Shown: positions 15,308-24,214, numbered from the stretch's first letter. The stretch: 33,151 nucleotides of DNA from Syntrophorhabdales bacterium (GCA_035541455.1 DATKNH010000146.1:1-33151); one strand, 5' to 3'. Notes: generated by a model not told the origin, from the sequence alone. Made by a program: numbers and translations.

Positions 15308-16473
15308 ATATTCTGCAGCCATGCTTCAAGCCTGCGGCAACCTTCTTTGAGCTGCTCCAGGCTATTTGCAAAAGAAAAACGGACATGGGAATCTGCCCTG
15401 AAGTTCCCGAAATCGTACCCCGGCGTGAGCGCCACCCCGGCCTCATGAAGCGCTTTTTCCACAAAGCGCATGCTGTCGAGCTTCCATCGCTCGATTCCCG
15501 CGTAGATATAGAAAGCTCCTTTGGGCTCAACAGGCACTGAGAAGCCAATTCTCCTCAATTCCGGCAGGAGAAAATCTCGCCTCTCCCGGTAAATTTGCCT
15601 CATTCGGTCCACTTCCGCCACACAGTCGAAAGCGCTCATGGCCGCGTACTGGGAAATCGTAGGAGGCGAGATGAAGACATTCTGCCCAACCTTCTGCATA
15701 GGACGGACAAGCGCCGGCGGAACAACTACCCACCCCAGCCGCCAACCTGTCATGGCATAGGTTTTCGAAAAGCCATCCACAACCACAATATCATCTGAAA
15801 TCGAAAGCGCCGTGCGAAATGGGTCTCCGTACGTAAGTCCTGAATAAATTTCATCCACCACCATGACGCCTCTTTTCTTCCGGACGTACGACGAGAGCCG
15901 ACCCAGCGTTTCGGGATTGTAGACTGTGCCGGTCGGATTCGCCGGGTTGGCAACCAGCATGAGATGGGGCAGCCTTCCCTCTTGCCGAAGATTCTCTTCT
16001 GTGATCTCGAATCCCGTATCCTCAGAGATAGGTATGGGAGCAATGCGGGCATCGGCGAGCAGGCCAAAATTCCTGTAACAGGGATATCCGGGGTCTGATA
16101 GCACAAGATTCCTTCTCCTGTTCAGCAGCACTGCCGACAAGAGGAGGAACGCACCTGAAGTGCCGTTCGTAATAATGATGCGTTCCGGTGAGATGGACAC
16201 CTTGTAGGCGTTTTGATAGTGTTCGGCAATCTTTTGGCGGAGCGCGGGAAGCCCAAGGCTTTCCGTGTAAAAGGTCCGGTTCTCCTCTATCGCCTGGATA
16301 GCGGCTCTCTTCACCGCTTGAGGCGTGTCGAAATCAGGCTCACCTATTTCCAGATGGACGATCTTTGCTCCTTTGCGCTCTATCTCGCGCGCTTGCTCCA
16401 AGAGTTCCATGACATAGAAAGGCCCTATCCTCTTCGCCTTCCCGGTCAACAGTATGTTGTTCCGGCCGCTCAT
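15304..16473 (-). CDS. Class I/II PLP aminotransferase (aspartate-type)
   Basis: This 389-residue cytoplasmic enzyme uses pyridoxal phosphate. The Schiff-base Lys is in SFSKTYAMTGWRLGW (about residue 237). IGEPDFDTP, TNGTSGAF, NPANPTGT and DEIYSGLTY are the standard fold type I landmarks, and HVRFSFAN holds the carboxylate-binding Arg. The likely substrate is aspartate or a related amino acid, but this group is broad. The ATG at 16473 was chosen by alignment to the family N-terminus; a longer frame reaches 16608 and would overlap the HD-GYP gene. The ribosome site is weak (GAAG). Confidence 0.9.
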   Translation of the reverse strand: MSGRNNILLTGKAKRIGPFYVMELLEQAREIERKGAKIVHLEIGEPDFDTPQAVKRAAIQAIEENRTFYTESLGLPALRQKIAEHYQNAYKVSISPERIIITNGTSGAFLLLSAVLLNRRRNLVLSDPGYPCYRNFGLLADARIAPIPISEDTGFEITEENLRQEGRLPHLMLVANPANPTGTVYNPETLGRLSSYVRKKRGVMVVDEIYSGLTYGDPFRTALSISDDIVVVDGFSKTYAMTGWRLGWVVVPPALVRPMQKVGQNVFISPPTISQYAAMSAFDCVAEVDRMRQIYRERRDFLLPELRRIGFSVPVEPKGAFYIYAGIERWKLDSMRFVEKALHEAGVALTPGYDFGNFRADSHVRFSFANSLEQLKEGCRRLEAWLQNI

Positions 16474-16556
16474 ATTCTTCAGGCGTAAGCATACCATTTT
16501 TTGAGTGCGGGTGTTCAGGCGGGAGATTTCAGATACGGACGCGCACGGGTGCCTGT

Positions 16557-18500
16557 TTAGCCCTTTTCGTCGAAGGTGAAACCTCTTTGGCGGAAGAGCC
16601 GAAGACAAGCATCTACAACCTGAGGGCTATAAAGAATGCCCTTTTTTTCAGATATTTCTTCGAGGGCTTTATCTATGCCGAGGGCTTCCCTGTACGGCCT
16701 GCGCGACGCCATCGACTCCACAACGTCCGCCACTGCCAGAATCTCTGCCTCTACCGTCAGCGCCTCAGCCGTAAGCCCGGCCGGATAGCCTGAGCCGTTG
16801 CGGCGTTCATGATGCTGGAGCACAGCTTTGGCGACAGGCCAAGGGAATTCCAGGAGTTTGAGTATTTCGTAGCCGACGCTGGAATGAGTCCTGATGAGGC
16901 TCAATTCTGCATCGTTGATGCGGCCGGGTTTGCTCAGTATTTCTGCAGGCACAACGATCTTGCCGACATCGTGGAGAAAGCCGCTGACCCTGATGCCTTC
17001 GATCTGGTCTTCAGACATGCCCATCTCTTGAGCCACTGCTGACGCGAGCTTCGCAACCCGGCGCTGATGACCAGCCGTATAAGGATCCCGCATTTCACTC
17101 ATGCACGCTATAGCTTCCACGGTTTGAGTAAGGGCTTTCTTCATGCCCTGAAGGCTCGTGGCAAGCTCGGTCTCCAAACGGAGAGACTTCAATGCCACTG
17201 TTATGTCGCCTGCAGCCTCCATCAAGAACTCTATCTCCTCAGCGCCGAAGGAATCCTTTTCCCCGGAATAGACTTCGAGGCTCCCCATCACTTCACCATT
17301 GCTGACGAGCGGCAGGGCAATGGTCGATCTGAAGCCACGGTTCATGGCCTCCGCCTTCCACGGGGCATACGAAGGATCGTGTTGTGTATCATTCACAACG
17401 CAGGGCGCTCCGGTGGAGATCGCTGTTCCTGTGGGGCCGCGGCCGGCAGCCAATTCGTCCCACGAAAGGGTGCAGAAGATGAGAAAACCATCGGCTGAAC
17501 CCGCATGGGCCACTGGTCTGATCTCATATCGGTCCTTATCAAGAAGGCTTATGGTGACCAGCTTGAAATCCTCAACCGTCACGAGAGATTCACAGATCTG
17601 TTGAAAAAGCTCGGGCTCGCTTTTCACCCGAAGCAGGCTCTCGTTCATGTTCCGGACGGCCATAAGCAGACTGTTCATCTTTGTCCGTTTCTGCTCGGCC
17701 TTCTGCCTCTCACTCACATCCCTGAAAACGAGCACTGCACCGACTATGGTCCCGTTGTCGTCTACAATTGGAGCAGCGCTGTCATCCACGATGAGCTTGC
17801 TGCCGTCCTTCCCGATAAGTATGTTGTTTCTCAGATCAATAACAAGGCCTTCCTCCAGTACCTTTGCTACCGGGTTCTTGAGCAGAATGCATCCGTCCTC
17901 ATCCCTGACACTGAAGACTTCGCTGAGGTCCTTGTCGAGAGCCTCCGGAAGCTTCCAGCCTGTCAGGACCTCTGCTACAGGATTCATGAACGTGATGCGT
18001 CCCTGTGTATTGGTGGCTATGACCGCGTCGCCTATGCTCCTGAGAGTGGTACCAAACCATCGCTCGCTCTCTTTGAGCCGTTTCTGCATGGTATGGCGGT
18101 ACATGGCAACTTCGATGGTCGTGTGTAATTCTCTCTCATCAAACGGCTTAAGGATATACCCCGAAGGTTCGGTGACTTTTGCCCGGTTTAACGTATACTC
18201 GTCTGAGTACGCAGTGAGATAAATTACCGGGATGTGAAACTTGGATCGAATTGTCTCTGCGGCTTCCACGCCGTCGATGTCGCCCTTCAGTACAATATCC
18301 ATGAGAACGAGGTCGGGTTGCAGCGACTCTGCTTTCCTGATTGCCTCCTCACCCGCAGAGGCCGTGCCGCATACGCCGTATCCAAGGCCTTTCAGGCTCT
18401 CCTGAATGTCCTTGGAGACAACACTCTCATCTTCAACAACAAGGATCCGGATCTGGTTCGTGACTCCAGCGCCGGTATCCCGTTCACCTACCCAATGCAC
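16557..18500 (-). CDS. Response regulator REC-PAS-GAF-HD-GYP, c-di-GMP phosphodiesterase
   Basis: The 647-residue protein has a REC domain (about 17-135, phosphoacceptor Asp68 in LVLMD), a PAS domain (about 145-270), a GAF domain (about 290-430) and a C-terminal HD-GYP domain (about 450-640). The HD-GYP motifs are intact: GHQRRVAKLA, FLHDVGK, HHERRNGSGYP and ADVVESMASRRPYR. It should degrade c-di-GMP to pGpG or GMP when phosphorylated. The REC and first PAS parts are strikingly similar to those of the hybrid kinase at 25860-28895, which suggests a shared phosphodonor. The ATG at 18500 is the first good start. No kinase gene is adjacent. Confidence 0.9.
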   Translation of the reverse strand: MHWVGERDTGAGVTNQIRILVVEDESVVSKDIQESLKGLGYGVCGTASAGEEAIRKAESLQPDLVLMDIVLKGDIDGVEAAETIRSKFHIPVIYLTAYSDEYTLNRAKVTEPSGYILKPFDERELHTTIEVAMYRHTMQKRLKESERWFGTTLRSIGDAVIATNTQGRITFMNPVAEVLTGWKLPEALDKDLSEVFSVRDEDGCILLKNPVAKVLEEGLVIDLRNNILIGKDGSKLIVDDSAAPIVDDNGTIVGAVLVFRDVSERQKAEQKRTKMNSLLMAVRNMNESLLRVKSEPELFQQICESLVTVEDFKLVTISLLDKDRYEIRPVAHAGSADGFLIFCTLSWDELAAGRGPTGTAISTGAPCVVNDTQHDPSYAPWKAEAMNRGFRSTIALPLVSNGEVMGSLEVYSGEKDSFGAEEIEFLMEAAGDITVALKSLRLETELATSLQGMKKALTQTVEAIACMSEMRDPYTAGHQRRVAKLASAVAQEMGMSEDQIEGIRVSGFLHDVGKIVVPAEILSKPGRINDAELSLIRTHSSVGYEILKLLEFPWPVAKAVLQHHERRNGSGYPAGLTAEALTVEAEILAVADVVESMASRRPYREALGIDKALEEISEKKGILYSPQVVDACLRLFRQRGFTFDEKG

Positions 18501-18703
18501 TCTTGAATTACCTCATCCCTTTCAGATCCCCGATTACGCATCCCCCGGATTGCGCAACCCAGGCCCCTCTTGCAGTTCCTACCTCCGCCCGTGCGTTCCC
18601 ACCCGTAATTCTGGCCATGGAGATAGTGAACTTTCTTATTGTATCGGATTTTTGGCGGAAAACTTTAAGGCAAAAGCTAAAGGGTCGCGGGTCATGAGAC
18701 CCA

Positions 18704-18772
18704 GGGTTCAAGGGCTTGGGGCTCAAGGGTCCCAGGAAAGACGTGCGGTTTACGGCTCGTTTCCTTGAACCC
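18704..18772. repeat. Intergenic inverted repeat, GGGTTCAAGG type
   Basis: GGGTTCAAGG (18704-18713) and CCTTGAACCC (18763-18772) are 10-bp perfect arms around about 49 bases. The surrounding sequence repeats the words CAAGGG and GAACCC. It lies just after the nitrite reductase stop codon. The whole gap 18501-18787 holds no other feature I can support. Confidence 0.7.
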
Positions 18773-18787
18773 TCGAACCCGGAGGCT

Positions 18788-20434
18788 CTATTTCTTGGCC
18801 GCTGCCTGCTGGAGAATGGCTATGCCCTTCTGTGATTCATCCATGCTTCGCGTGAGGGATTCCCGGGCCAGTTCAGGATTGTGAAACCCGTCGGAGTTCT
18901 CTGCAGTCCAGTACTCCCACAGCACGTGCGCTCTCAGGTGCTGATCCTGGGCTTTTGCTATTGATTCTGCGTCAATGCCCGATTTCTTCGCCTCAACAAT
19001 CGCATCAATCAGAGCACATAGCCAGAACTCGGCCTTTCTCATTCTTCCTTTTGTGTAAGCCTTGATTGAGTCGATCGAGTATCTCGCCTGTTCTTCGTTC
19101 CAGTACTTGTGACATTTCAGGCATGTCTCCTTAAGCTGCACCCTCGGGGTGACTGCAAAATGAGACGTGTACGTCTTTCCGGTCTTTTTGTCTTTAATCC
19201 TCGGCGTATGACAGTCATCGCACTGCACGCCCGCCTTCGCGTGCACGGAATTGTAATGAGTCTCGCTTTCCGGATGCTGTGCTTTCCACAAAAGCCCGCC
19301 TGTTAACGCATGCTTCCAGTCAAGAAAGCTGATCTTATTCTTGTAATGGTCATAAAGACCCAGCACATCCTTGTACGGGAAATGATTTGTCCGCGGGTCT
19401 GCCATGGTGACGGAAGGGGTAGACAGATCAGGATTCCTCGGATCGTAGCCGGGGTTACAGTTGTATTCGACATGGCACTGGCCGCAGAGCAGCCTGGAAT
19501 CGTATTTCTCGAGCAGTGCTATTTTTCTCGTGAAGCCCCTCTCCCCCATATCGAGCACCCTGATACCCGTTCTCTTCGGATCCTTGTGCCACAGGGTATC
19601 TCCGTCCGGCTGTGTCAACGCCTCGATCAGCGCGTCTCGAACGATCCTCGGCCTGGCAGCGTGCGGGTCGTGGCACATGAAGCAGTTGAGACTATGTTGT
19701 AGGTTCCGGGCCATCTCCACTGGAGACGATGTTCTCGACCATTTAGCCCCTTTGCCGGGCTCCCCCCTGTACGCCCAGTCAAGGATCTGATCCTGGGACT
19801 TGCACTGAAAACAGACCGGGTTGGCCGCTGTCGCAGTCTGTGGCTTGAACGGCTTCTGCACATTGGTGGAGGGCTCCTTGTCCTGAAGCACGTCCCATAC
19901 CTTGCCTTTTTCAAGTATATAATTCCAACCCTTCTTCGGTTCGAATCTACCACCGAAAGCTCTGTCCACCACGAACTGATCAACGAGCGCGTACGAATGG
20001 CTCCTGGTCAGATTATGCTCCTTGGTAAAACCGTGCCCCATCATGAGCTTATCCCAGAAAGGATTGGGTGATCTGTTGGTCAGCTGCGATTTTTCGTCTC
20101 TGGCAGGACGATGCATCGAGACCTTCGTGAAACTGGCGTACTGCTCCTTGTGGCATTGACCGCACGCCTCCCACGCCGTGTTTGTCACCGGCCTTGTGTC
20201 GGGCCCGGGATTGGCCAGATGTTTTTCCAGTCCGCTGTGGCAGCTTCCGCACTGCACTTTTGCGTGCTTGCCCGCGGCGTGGAGCTCTTTTACCACGCCA
20301 TGACATTCGTAGCATTCGGCAATGTTCAGCTGCTTTCCTTTCGCTGTCTTACCTTCGGCGCCCGCTGCTCCTGATGTCAACAGGCTGACGACAGTCAATG
20401 CGATGACGATACTGCCAATACCCTTCCCCCTCAT
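18788..20434 (-). CDS. Octaheme cytochrome c nitrite reductase (TvNiR-like, ammonia-forming)
   Basis: This 548-residue periplasmic enzyme would reduce nitrite to ammonia with six electrons. A signal peptide ends near residue 26. Eight heme motifs are present: CYECH 41, CGSCH 62, CGQCH 91, CFQCK 208, CFMCH 251, CGQCH 317, CDDCH 405 and CLKCH 438. The fourth is CXXCK, the Lys-ligated catalytic heme of the NrfA/octaheme family, in the same order as in Thioalkalivibrio nitratireducens reductase. HVEYNC places Tyr324 two before Cys326, the spacing of the Tyr-Cys crosslink known there. KAQHPES gives the catalytic His387. AGGAGG sits six bases before the ATG. It lies 57 bases downstream of the Crp/Fnr gene. 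Confidence 0.93.
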   Translation of the reverse strand: MRGKGIGSIVIALTVVSLLTSGAAGAEGKTAKGKQLNIAECYECHGVVKELHAAGKHAKVQCGSCHSGLEKHLANPGPDTRPVTNTAWEACGQCHKEQYASFTKVSMHRPARDEKSQLTNRSPNPFWDKLMMGHGFTKEHNLTRSHSYALVDQFVVDRAFGGRFEPKKGWNYILEKGKVWDVLQDKEPSTNVQKPFKPQTATAANPVCFQCKSQDQILDWAYRGEPGKGAKWSRTSSPVEMARNLQHSLNCFMCHDPHAARPRIVRDALIEALTQPDGDTLWHKDPKRTGIRVLDMGERGFTRKIALLEKYDSRLLCGQCHVEYNCNPGYDPRNPDLSTPSVTMADPRTNHFPYKDVLGLYDHYKNKISFLDWKHALTGGLLWKAQHPESETHYNSVHAKAGVQCDDCHTPRIKDKKTGKTYTSHFAVTPRVQLKETCLKCHKYWNEEQARYSIDSIKAYTKGRMRKAEFWLCALIDAIVEAKKSGIDAESIAKAQDQHLRAHVLWEYWTAENSDGFHNPELARESLTRSMDESQKGIAILQQAAAKK

Positions 20435-20491
20435 CTCAATCCTCCTGAACGAGTGATATATGCGCCGCTAAAATGCAAGCATTCTCTCCAG

Positions 20492-21184
20492 TTACATAAC
20501 TGTTCTCCTGCCCGCAGCTACCTCCTCAAGCACACGTCGATTGAGAAGCCTGATGCGCCTGCCATCTACTTCGATAAGCCCTCCCTGCGTCATCTTGGCC
20601 AGGATGCGGGAGAGCGTCTCCGGAATGGTGCCCAGAGAATTCGCCAGCAAGGTTTTTGAGACATCGAGTTCCAGGAGATTGCTATCCCCCTGGTACTGGC
20701 TCATGTAGAGCAGGTAAGATGAAAGGCGGGCCGGAACATCCTTGAGCGACAGGTTCTCTATCAGACTGCTGAACTGCCTGAGGCGGCGGGAAAGCAGGGC
20801 CAACATATTCATGGCCACGGATGGTTCTTTCCTGATGAGGCGAATGAAGGCATCTCTCTCCAAGAAGAGAATCCTCGAGTCTTCCATGGCTTCCGCATTC
20901 GCGGGAAAGCGTTCGCCGGCAAACACAGCCACTTCTCCGAAAGGCTCCTGCATCTGGATAATGTGGAGAATCTGCTCTTTTCCATCAGGCGCAAGCTTTG
21001 CGATCTTCACGCGCCCGAAAATGACAACGTAAAACCCGCTCGCTTCCTCCCCTTCGGAAAAGACGCGTTCGCCTTTTCGATATGCCTTATACGAAGCAAT
21101 AGAAGCCAGCTGCTCTATCTGCGTGGACGGCAACCCCTTGAAAAGGGGTACATTCACTATGAACTCCGCAATATCCATAGTCAT
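20492..21184 (-). CDS. Crp/Fnr-family transcription regulator
   Basis: This 230-residue regulator has an N-terminal cyclic-nucleotide-binding-type beta barrel (about 10-125) with FSEGEEASGFYVVIFGRVKI and PFGEVAVF. A dimer helix and a winged HTH follow (SKTLLANSLGTIPETLSRILAKM). It lacks the N-terminal Cys cluster of oxygen-sensing FNR. A heme- or NO-sensing role (DNR/HcpR-like) therefore fits the neighbours, nitrite reductase downstream and hcp 1.3 kb away. The ATG at 21184 or at 21178 could start it; neither has a strong ribosome site. It probably heads a two-gene transcript with the reductase. Confidence 0.9.
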   Translation of the reverse strand: MTMDIAEFIVNVPLFKGLPSTQIEQLASIASYKAYRKGERVFSEGEEASGFYVVIFGRVKIAKLAPDGKEQILHIIQMQEPFGEVAVFAGERFPANAEAMEDSRILFLERDAFIRLIRKEPSVAMNMLALLSRRLRQFSSLIENLSLKDVPARLSSYLLYMSQYQGDSNLLELDVSKTLLANSLGTIPETLSRILAKMTQGGLIEVDGRRIRLLNRRVLEEVAAGRRTVM

Positions 21185-21215
21185 TTGCGTTATACGGTAA
21201 CACAGGAATGGAAAA

Positions 21216-21240
21216 TGTCAAACACCATTCTATTTGGTGT
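21216..21240 (-). promoter_or_regulatory. Candidate promoter and operator of the Crp/Fnr gene
   Basis: On the minus strand a perfect TTGACA (21221-21216) lies right after an inverted repeat, ACACCA (21222-21227) and TGGTGT (21235-21240) with a 7-base centre. The -10 is poor (TACCGT at 16 bases). Autoregulation by an upstream-bound dimer is possible. On the plus strand the hairpin runs into ATTTTTT. Confidence 0.4.
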
Positions 21241-21300
21241 ATTTTTTGCAACAACACGATACAGTATGAGAGACACGTTCGCGGAAGGTTAAAACAGCTT

Positions 21301-22386
21301 TTGCACTATCGCCCAAAAACCCAACCCGACACAGCCAGGAGGAGAATTTTCTCGGGAATCCTCCTGCTCATAGCGCTCCTCCTCAGCACACTTCCTGTTC
21401 AGGCGGCCACAATCAGTGATCGCTCCGGCGGCTCCATTTACTGGGGCGGCAAGTACGTCAATATAAAACCCTCGGGGTACAGGGATACGCTTGGCAGCAG
21501 AACAAGGGTCGATCAGATGGAAGTGGTAATGAAGGATGATGTGGTTACGGTCAAAATCACCGGGCCCTATTTCTACAACTACACACACAAGCTGAAGCGC
21601 ACCCAGGATGCACCGCCCGGCGACCTCTACATAGCGTCGCAGGGCTGGAAGGTATCGGGAAAACCGCCGCACAATGACGACATGTTTGAAGCTTCTGAGG
21701 GATGGGATTACGTCGTCTCCTTCGAGAACAAAAAAGTCTATGCGCTCAAGTTTTCCGATGTGATCATGACATCGGATGTTTCGCATGTAGGCAGGTACCG
21801 CGCGCAACAGGCATGGCGGGGCGGCTACGGCGAGGCTATCGACGACGCCGAGGTCATCTTGACCGACAGGGACCTGACCTTTATTTTCAGTGTACGAAAC
21901 ATGACTCTACGGAGCGACATCGGACTGCACTGGACGATGAAATGCGGCAACGATATCGTAGAGGGCAGCGCTTCACTACCCCCCATTGCTATCAGCGCGC
22001 CGCCTGCGGATCCAGCTGATGCGGATGTTGTCAACGCTGACCCGGCTGAGCCTGTTGGAGTTGATGGCTTACTCCCTGCTTCACTACCCATACCTGCTGC
22101 GGGAATTCTGCAGACACCCTCCGGCACCCTCACGTCGTCAGTGGGCGGGTGGGTCCTCCCGGCAGCAGGCACCTTAGCAATTCCCATATTTCATTCAAGC
22201 TCTGGTGATTATGGAGTAGTAATACCTCAGAACAACCCGGTAGCTCCCGCTCCTGCTCCCGCAGAGCCGGGCCACATAGATCCTCATCATTACGACCCCA
22301 CAACGCCGGTTCCCGAGCCGTCCGCAGCTCGTTTTCTCCTGATCGCTCTCGCTGCACTGGTTGCAAGAAAGCGTCTTTCAAAGTAG
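21301..22386 (+). CDS. PEP-CTERM-anchored exported protein, unknown function
   Basis: A Sec signal peptide (RRRIFSGILLLIALLLSTLPVQA) is followed by a beta-rich part with many aromatic residues (SIYWGGKYVNI, YFYNYTHKL). A Pro/Ala/Asp-rich linker follows. The C-terminus has VPEPSAARFLLIALAALV and then ARKR: the PEP-CTERM sorting signal (Pro-Glu-Pro, hydrophobic helix, basic end) recognised by exosortases in biofilm-forming bacteria. No exosortase gene lies in the window. The start is uncertain: TTG 21301 gives a normal signal peptide with GGAAGG 12 bases upstream, while the frame stays open to an ATG at 21208 without a proper ribosome site. The extracellular role is unknown. Confidence 0.75.
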   Translation: MHYRPKTQPDTARRRIFSGILLLIALLLSTLPVQAATISDRSGGSIYWGGKYVNIKPSGYRDTLGSRTRVDQMEVVMKDDVVTVKITGPYFYNYTHKLKRTQDAPPGDLYIASQGWKVSGKPPHNDDMFEASEGWDYVVSFENKKVYALKFSDVIMTSDVSHVGRYRAQQAWRGGYGEAIDDAEVILTDRDLTFIFSVRNMTLRSDIGLHWTMKCGNDIVEGSASLPPIAISAPPADPADADVVNADPAEPVGVDGLLPASLPIPAAGILQTPSGTLTSSVGGWVLPAAGTLAIPIFHSSSGDYGVVIPQNNPVAPAPAPAEPGHIDPHHYDPTTPVPEPSAARFLLIALAALVARKRLSK

Positions 22387-22406
22387 CCTCCCGAATCTTT
22401 ACTTTT

Positions 22407-22422
22407 CTTGATTTAAGTCAAG
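22407..22422. promoter_or_regulatory. Fnr/DNR/HcpR-like operator before hcp
   Basis: CTTGATTTAAGTCAAG is a palindrome with perfect CTTGA/TCAAG arms and near symmetry at the centre (TTGAT-N4-GTCAA). It resembles Fnr-family boxes (TTGAT-N4-ATCAA). Its centre at 22414.5 is about 41.5 bases before the start site predicted from TATACT at 22444-22449, the class II activator position. Confidence 0.75.
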
Positions 22423-22443
22423 GCAGCTAATCCATACCAGCCG

Positions 22444-22449
22444 TATACT
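22444..22449 (+). promoter_or_regulatory. -10 element of the hcp promoter
   Basis: TATACT (5/6 to TATAAT) lies 21 bases after the palindrome and gives a predicted start near 22456. No good -35 hexamer exists; the palindrome occupies that place, as expected for an activator-dependent promoter. Confidence 0.6.
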
Positions 22450-22510
22450 TGCATTCATGATGTATGAGACACACATTTCTAAAGATCAAATCTAAGGGAG
22501 GAGGCTGACT

Positions 22511-24139
22511 ATGTTTTGTTATCAGTGTGAACAGACGGCAAAGGGAGAAGGATGTACAGTGATGGGAGTTTGTGGCAAGCAGCCTGAGGTGGCCAGCCTG
22601 CAGGATGTGTTGGTCCATCTTGTGACCGGCATTTCCCAGTACGCCGTAGAGGGAAGAAAGGTGGGTGTGGTTGACGCGGAGGTCAACACGTTTACCTTTA
22701 AGGCTCTCTTTTCCACGCTTACCAACGTAAACTTCGATGCGGACTGGTTCGTCAAACTTATCGAAAATGGCACCAAGCTGAGGGACTCCCTCAAGGAAAA
22801 GGTAAAGGCAGCAGGCGGCAAAGTTGATTTTGCGGGAGGACCAGCGACCTTCCAGCCTGAGAAGACCAAGGATGCGCTTGTGAAGCAGGGGGAAACGGTT
22901 GGATTGAAATCCTTCCCTGCGACCGATCCCAATATCCTTTCCCTGCAGCACACGCTACTTTTCGGGATCAAGGGCATAGCGGCGTACGCTGATCATGCAC
23001 AGATACTGGGACAGCAAGATGACGCAATACCTGCTTTTATGCACGAGGGATTGGTAGCGACGTGGCGTACAGATCTTGGTCTTGAAGACATGGTAAAGCT
23101 GGTGCTCAAATGCGGAGAGATTAACTTGCGCACCATGGAAATCCTCGACGCAGCAAACACGGGCACCTACGGCCAGCCGGTACCCACCAAGGTCCCGCTC
23201 GGTACAAAGAAGGGTAAGGCAATCCTTGTGTCAGGCCACGACCTCAAAGATCTCGAAGAGCTCCTCAAGCAGACTGAAGGCAAAGGAATCAATGTTTACA
23301 CCCACGGCGAAATGCTGCCCACCCACGCGTATCCCGCGCTGAAGAAGTATGCCCATTTTTACGGCCATTACGGCACCGCCTGGCAAAATCAGATGAAAGA
23401 GTTTGTCAATTTTCCGGGCGCTATCCTTCTGACGACCAATTGCCTGATGAGGGTCCAGCAGGCTTATCAGGATAACATTTTCACGGCGGGTCTCGTGGGC
23501 TGGCCTGGTATTCCACACATTACCGATCAGAATTTTGGTCCTGTCATTCAAAAGGCCCTTGCAATGCCCGGATTCTCAGAGGATAAGGAGGCCGGATCTG
23601 TTATGGTGGGTTTCGGCAGAAGCACGGTCATGAGCGTTGCCGGAAAGGTGATTGACGCTGTCAAAAACAAGCAGATCCGCCATTTCTTTCTGGTTGCCGG
23701 CTGTGACGGTGCAAAACCGGGGCGCAACTACTACACAGAGTTCGTGGAAAAAGTCCCAAAGGATTGCGTTGTCCTGACCCTTGCATGCGGTAAATTCCGC
23801 TTTTTCGATAAGGACCTGGGTGACATAGGCGGTATTCCTCGCCTTCTCGACGTAGGACAGTGCAATGACGCCTATTCAGCGATTCAGATCGCGGTGGCGT
23901 TAGCCAAGGCTTTCAATATCGGCGTCAACGATCTGCCCCTGTCGATGGTGCTTTCATGGTACGAGCAGAAGGCTGTGGCAATACTTCTGACGCTGCTCTA
24001 CCTCGGCATAAAGAACATGCGCCTCGGTCCTTCTCTTCCCGCGTTCGTCACGCCGGCTGTACTCGACTTCCTGGTGAAGAATTATGACATAAAGCCGATT
24101 TCCACACCCGACGCGGATTTGAGAGCAATTTTGGGATAA
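22511..24139 (+). CDS. hcp: Hybrid-cluster protein / hydroxylamine reductase
   Basis: This 542-residue iron-sulfur enzyme holds a cubane cluster and the hybrid 4Fe-2S-2O cluster. It reduces NO or hydroxylamine and protects against nitrosative stress. N-terminal Cys3, Cys6, Cys15 and Cys21 bind the cubane cluster with the short spacing typical of anaerobes. Hybrid-cluster ligand regions are visible in GHDLKD, TTNCLMR, AGCDGAKPGRNYY, LACGKFRF and DVGQCNDAYSA. GGGAGGAGG precedes the ATG. The operator and -10 upstream suggest activation by a Crp/Fnr regulator, most simply the one encoded 1.3 kb away. Two accessory genes follow on the same strand. Confidence 0.97.
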   Translation: MFCYQCEQTAKGEGCTVMGVCGKQPEVASLQDVLVHLVTGISQYAVEGRKVGVVDAEVNTFTFKALFSTLTNVNFDADWFVKLIENGTKLRDSLKEKVKAAGGKVDFAGGPATFQPEKTKDALVKQGETVGLKSFPATDPNILSLQHTLLFGIKGIAAYADHAQILGQQDDAIPAFMHEGLVATWRTDLGLEDMVKLVLKCGEINLRTMEILDAANTGTYGQPVPTKVPLGTKKGKAILVSGHDLKDLEELLKQTEGKGINVYTHGEMLPTHAYPALKKYAHFYGHYGTAWQNQMKEFVNFPGAILLTTNCLMRVQQAYQDNIFTAGLVGWPGIPHITDQNFGPVIQKALAMPGFSEDKEAGSVMVGFGRSTVMSVAGKVIDAVKNKQIRHFFLVAGCDGAKPGRNYYTEFVEKVPKDCVVLTLACGKFRFFDKDLGDIGGIPRLLDVGQCNDAYSAIQIAVALAKAFNIGVNDLPLSMVLSWYEQKAVAILLTLLYLGIKNMRLGPSLPAFVTPAVLDFLVKNYDIKPISTPDADLRAILG

Positions 24140-24150
24140 AGACCGTTGCA

Positions 24151-24188
24151 GGTTGCGCGTTGCGGGTTCTCCCCTCCAGCGCGCAACC
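24151..24188. repeat. Intergenic inverted repeat, GGTTGCGCG type
   Basis: GGTTGCGCG (24151-24159) and CGCGCAACC (24180-24188) form a 9-bp perfect stem around 20 bases, with GTTGCGGGTT inside. It lies between hcp and the next gene and may partly end or process the transcript. Confidence 0.65.
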
Positions 24189-24214
24189 CGTTAGGTTTAA
24201 CGGAGAGGTGCTGC

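Noticed and set aside
24146-24214. Upstream start for the zinc-ribbon/HD-like gene
   Set aside because: The extension reads through the GGTTGCGCG inverted repeat and lacks a ribosome site.
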